From a virus: a stretch of DNA of 25,156 nucleotides. The notes beneath the pieces were generated by a model that saw only the letters and a list, made by a program, of their open reading frames with translations, was not told where the DNA came from and searched no databases. A program made the translations under genes and the position numbers. Location: positions 1 to 25,156 of IMG/VR virus record IMGVR_UViG_3300018476_000040; one strand, given 5' to 3'. Below, one piece after another: positions 24,884 to 25,156 of the stretch (the first letter of the stretch is position 1; each line of letters begins with the position of its first letter).

Positions 24884-25156
24884 CGGCGTACCCGAACATC
24901 TCGCCGGTTACGCGAAGGCAAAGATCGGTAACATCGACTCCACCGATCGTATTATCCCGAGGATCAAGCTGATTCAGGCTATTTCGCCTGAGTTGACTGA
25001 CTTCCCGGACCAAGCCAAGGCCGGACAATTCTGGCACTCGGTCGCGCAAGAGAACCTCGGCCCATCACTCAAAGCGGTCCCTATCGTAATCAGGAAGTCC
25101 TATGTTCTTTGGTCCCCTAGGAATGATGACCGTGGCATTCTTGCTCGGGCAATGGA
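24858..25156 (+). CDS. partial phage protein, cut by right edge
   Basis: The frame starts at the ATG at 24858 and stays open to the window end (99 codons plus two bases). It begins MNDMVKSNSGVPEHLAGYAK and contains IIPRIKLIQAISPELTDFPD, then GQFWHSVAQENLGPSLKAVP and IVIRKSYVLWSPRNDDRGIL. The P-R-[IL]-K-L-x-QAxSPEL stretch followed by G-x-F-W-H is familiar from unnamed phage proteins beside recombination or single-strand binding genes. The ATG follows TAGGAAACAAC. The missing end prevents a function call. Confidence 0.75.
   Translation, partial: MNDMVKSNSGVPEHLAGYAKAKIGNIDSTDRIIPRIKLIQAISPELTDFPDQAKAGQFWHSVAQENLGPSLKAVPIVIRKSYVLWSPRNDDRGILARAM

Noticed and set aside
1-25156. CRISPR array or insertion sequence
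   Set aside because: No regularly spaced direct repeats and no transposase frame or terminal inverted repeats were found; the PDQGLPG repeats are coding and irregular.

Overview
The window is part of a tailed double-stranded DNA phage (or a prophage very close to one), not an ordinary bacterial chromosome. The evidence is a gene block holding both terminase subunits, a portal, a scaffold-like protein, a major capsid protein and a head-tail adaptor. Genes are dense and overlapping, and the other half holds dozens of small genes plus a primase-polymerase/helicase. The portal (P22-like), capsid and adaptor (both SU10-like) point to a podovirus-type virion. The sequence is GC-rich and the promoters are sigma70-like, so the host is probably a Gram-negative proteobacterium. 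The host cannot be fixed from the sequence, and an alphaproteobacterium is only a guess from remembered protein families. No rRNA, tRNA, integrase, transposase or CRISPR array was seen.

Layout. Positions 1-11605 are transcribed leftwards (- strand) and form the morphogenesis block. In transcription order it runs: unknown leader protein, small terminase, a 98-aa protein, an Acb2/Tad1-type hairpin protein, two microproteins, large terminase, portal, a 91-aa protein, scaffold, capsid, a terminator, a 59-aa protein, a 653-aa virion-type protein with an ADP-ribosyltransferase-like segment, a 101-aa protein, the adaptor, and a Pro/Gly repeat protein cut by the left edge. Positions 11606-11970 form the divergent control region, with a promoter facing each way, a 13-bp perfect hairpin and operator-like dyads.

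Positions 11971-25156 are mainly rightward early/accessory and replication genes. They include a run of small proteins (13.0-14.8 kb), a short leftward island (14.8-16.1 kb), zinc-ribbon and helix-turn-helix proteins (16.2-20.8 kb), the 847-aa PrimPol/SF3 helicase (20.9-23.5 kb), and then small replication-adjacent genes to the right edge.

Two features tie the window together. First, a near-identical promoter module (TTGACAGC, 17-bp spacer, TGnTAnnnT) occurs about 14 times on both strands. It starts most transcription units, and copies are also embedded inside the small-terminase gene and the 91-aa gene, where they could boost terminase and capsid production. Second, four paralogues of an uncharacterised domain (signature GW-x-GR-x-RMTGR) are scattered over the early region, each the first gene behind its own copy of that promoter, some with structured RNA leaders. 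This family, the candidate cyclic-nucleotide sponge beside the terminase, the ART-like virion protein and the structured leaders of the PrimPol gene and the fourth paralogue are the best candidates for new biology. All functional statements rest on motif reading and remembered families; no search was run.
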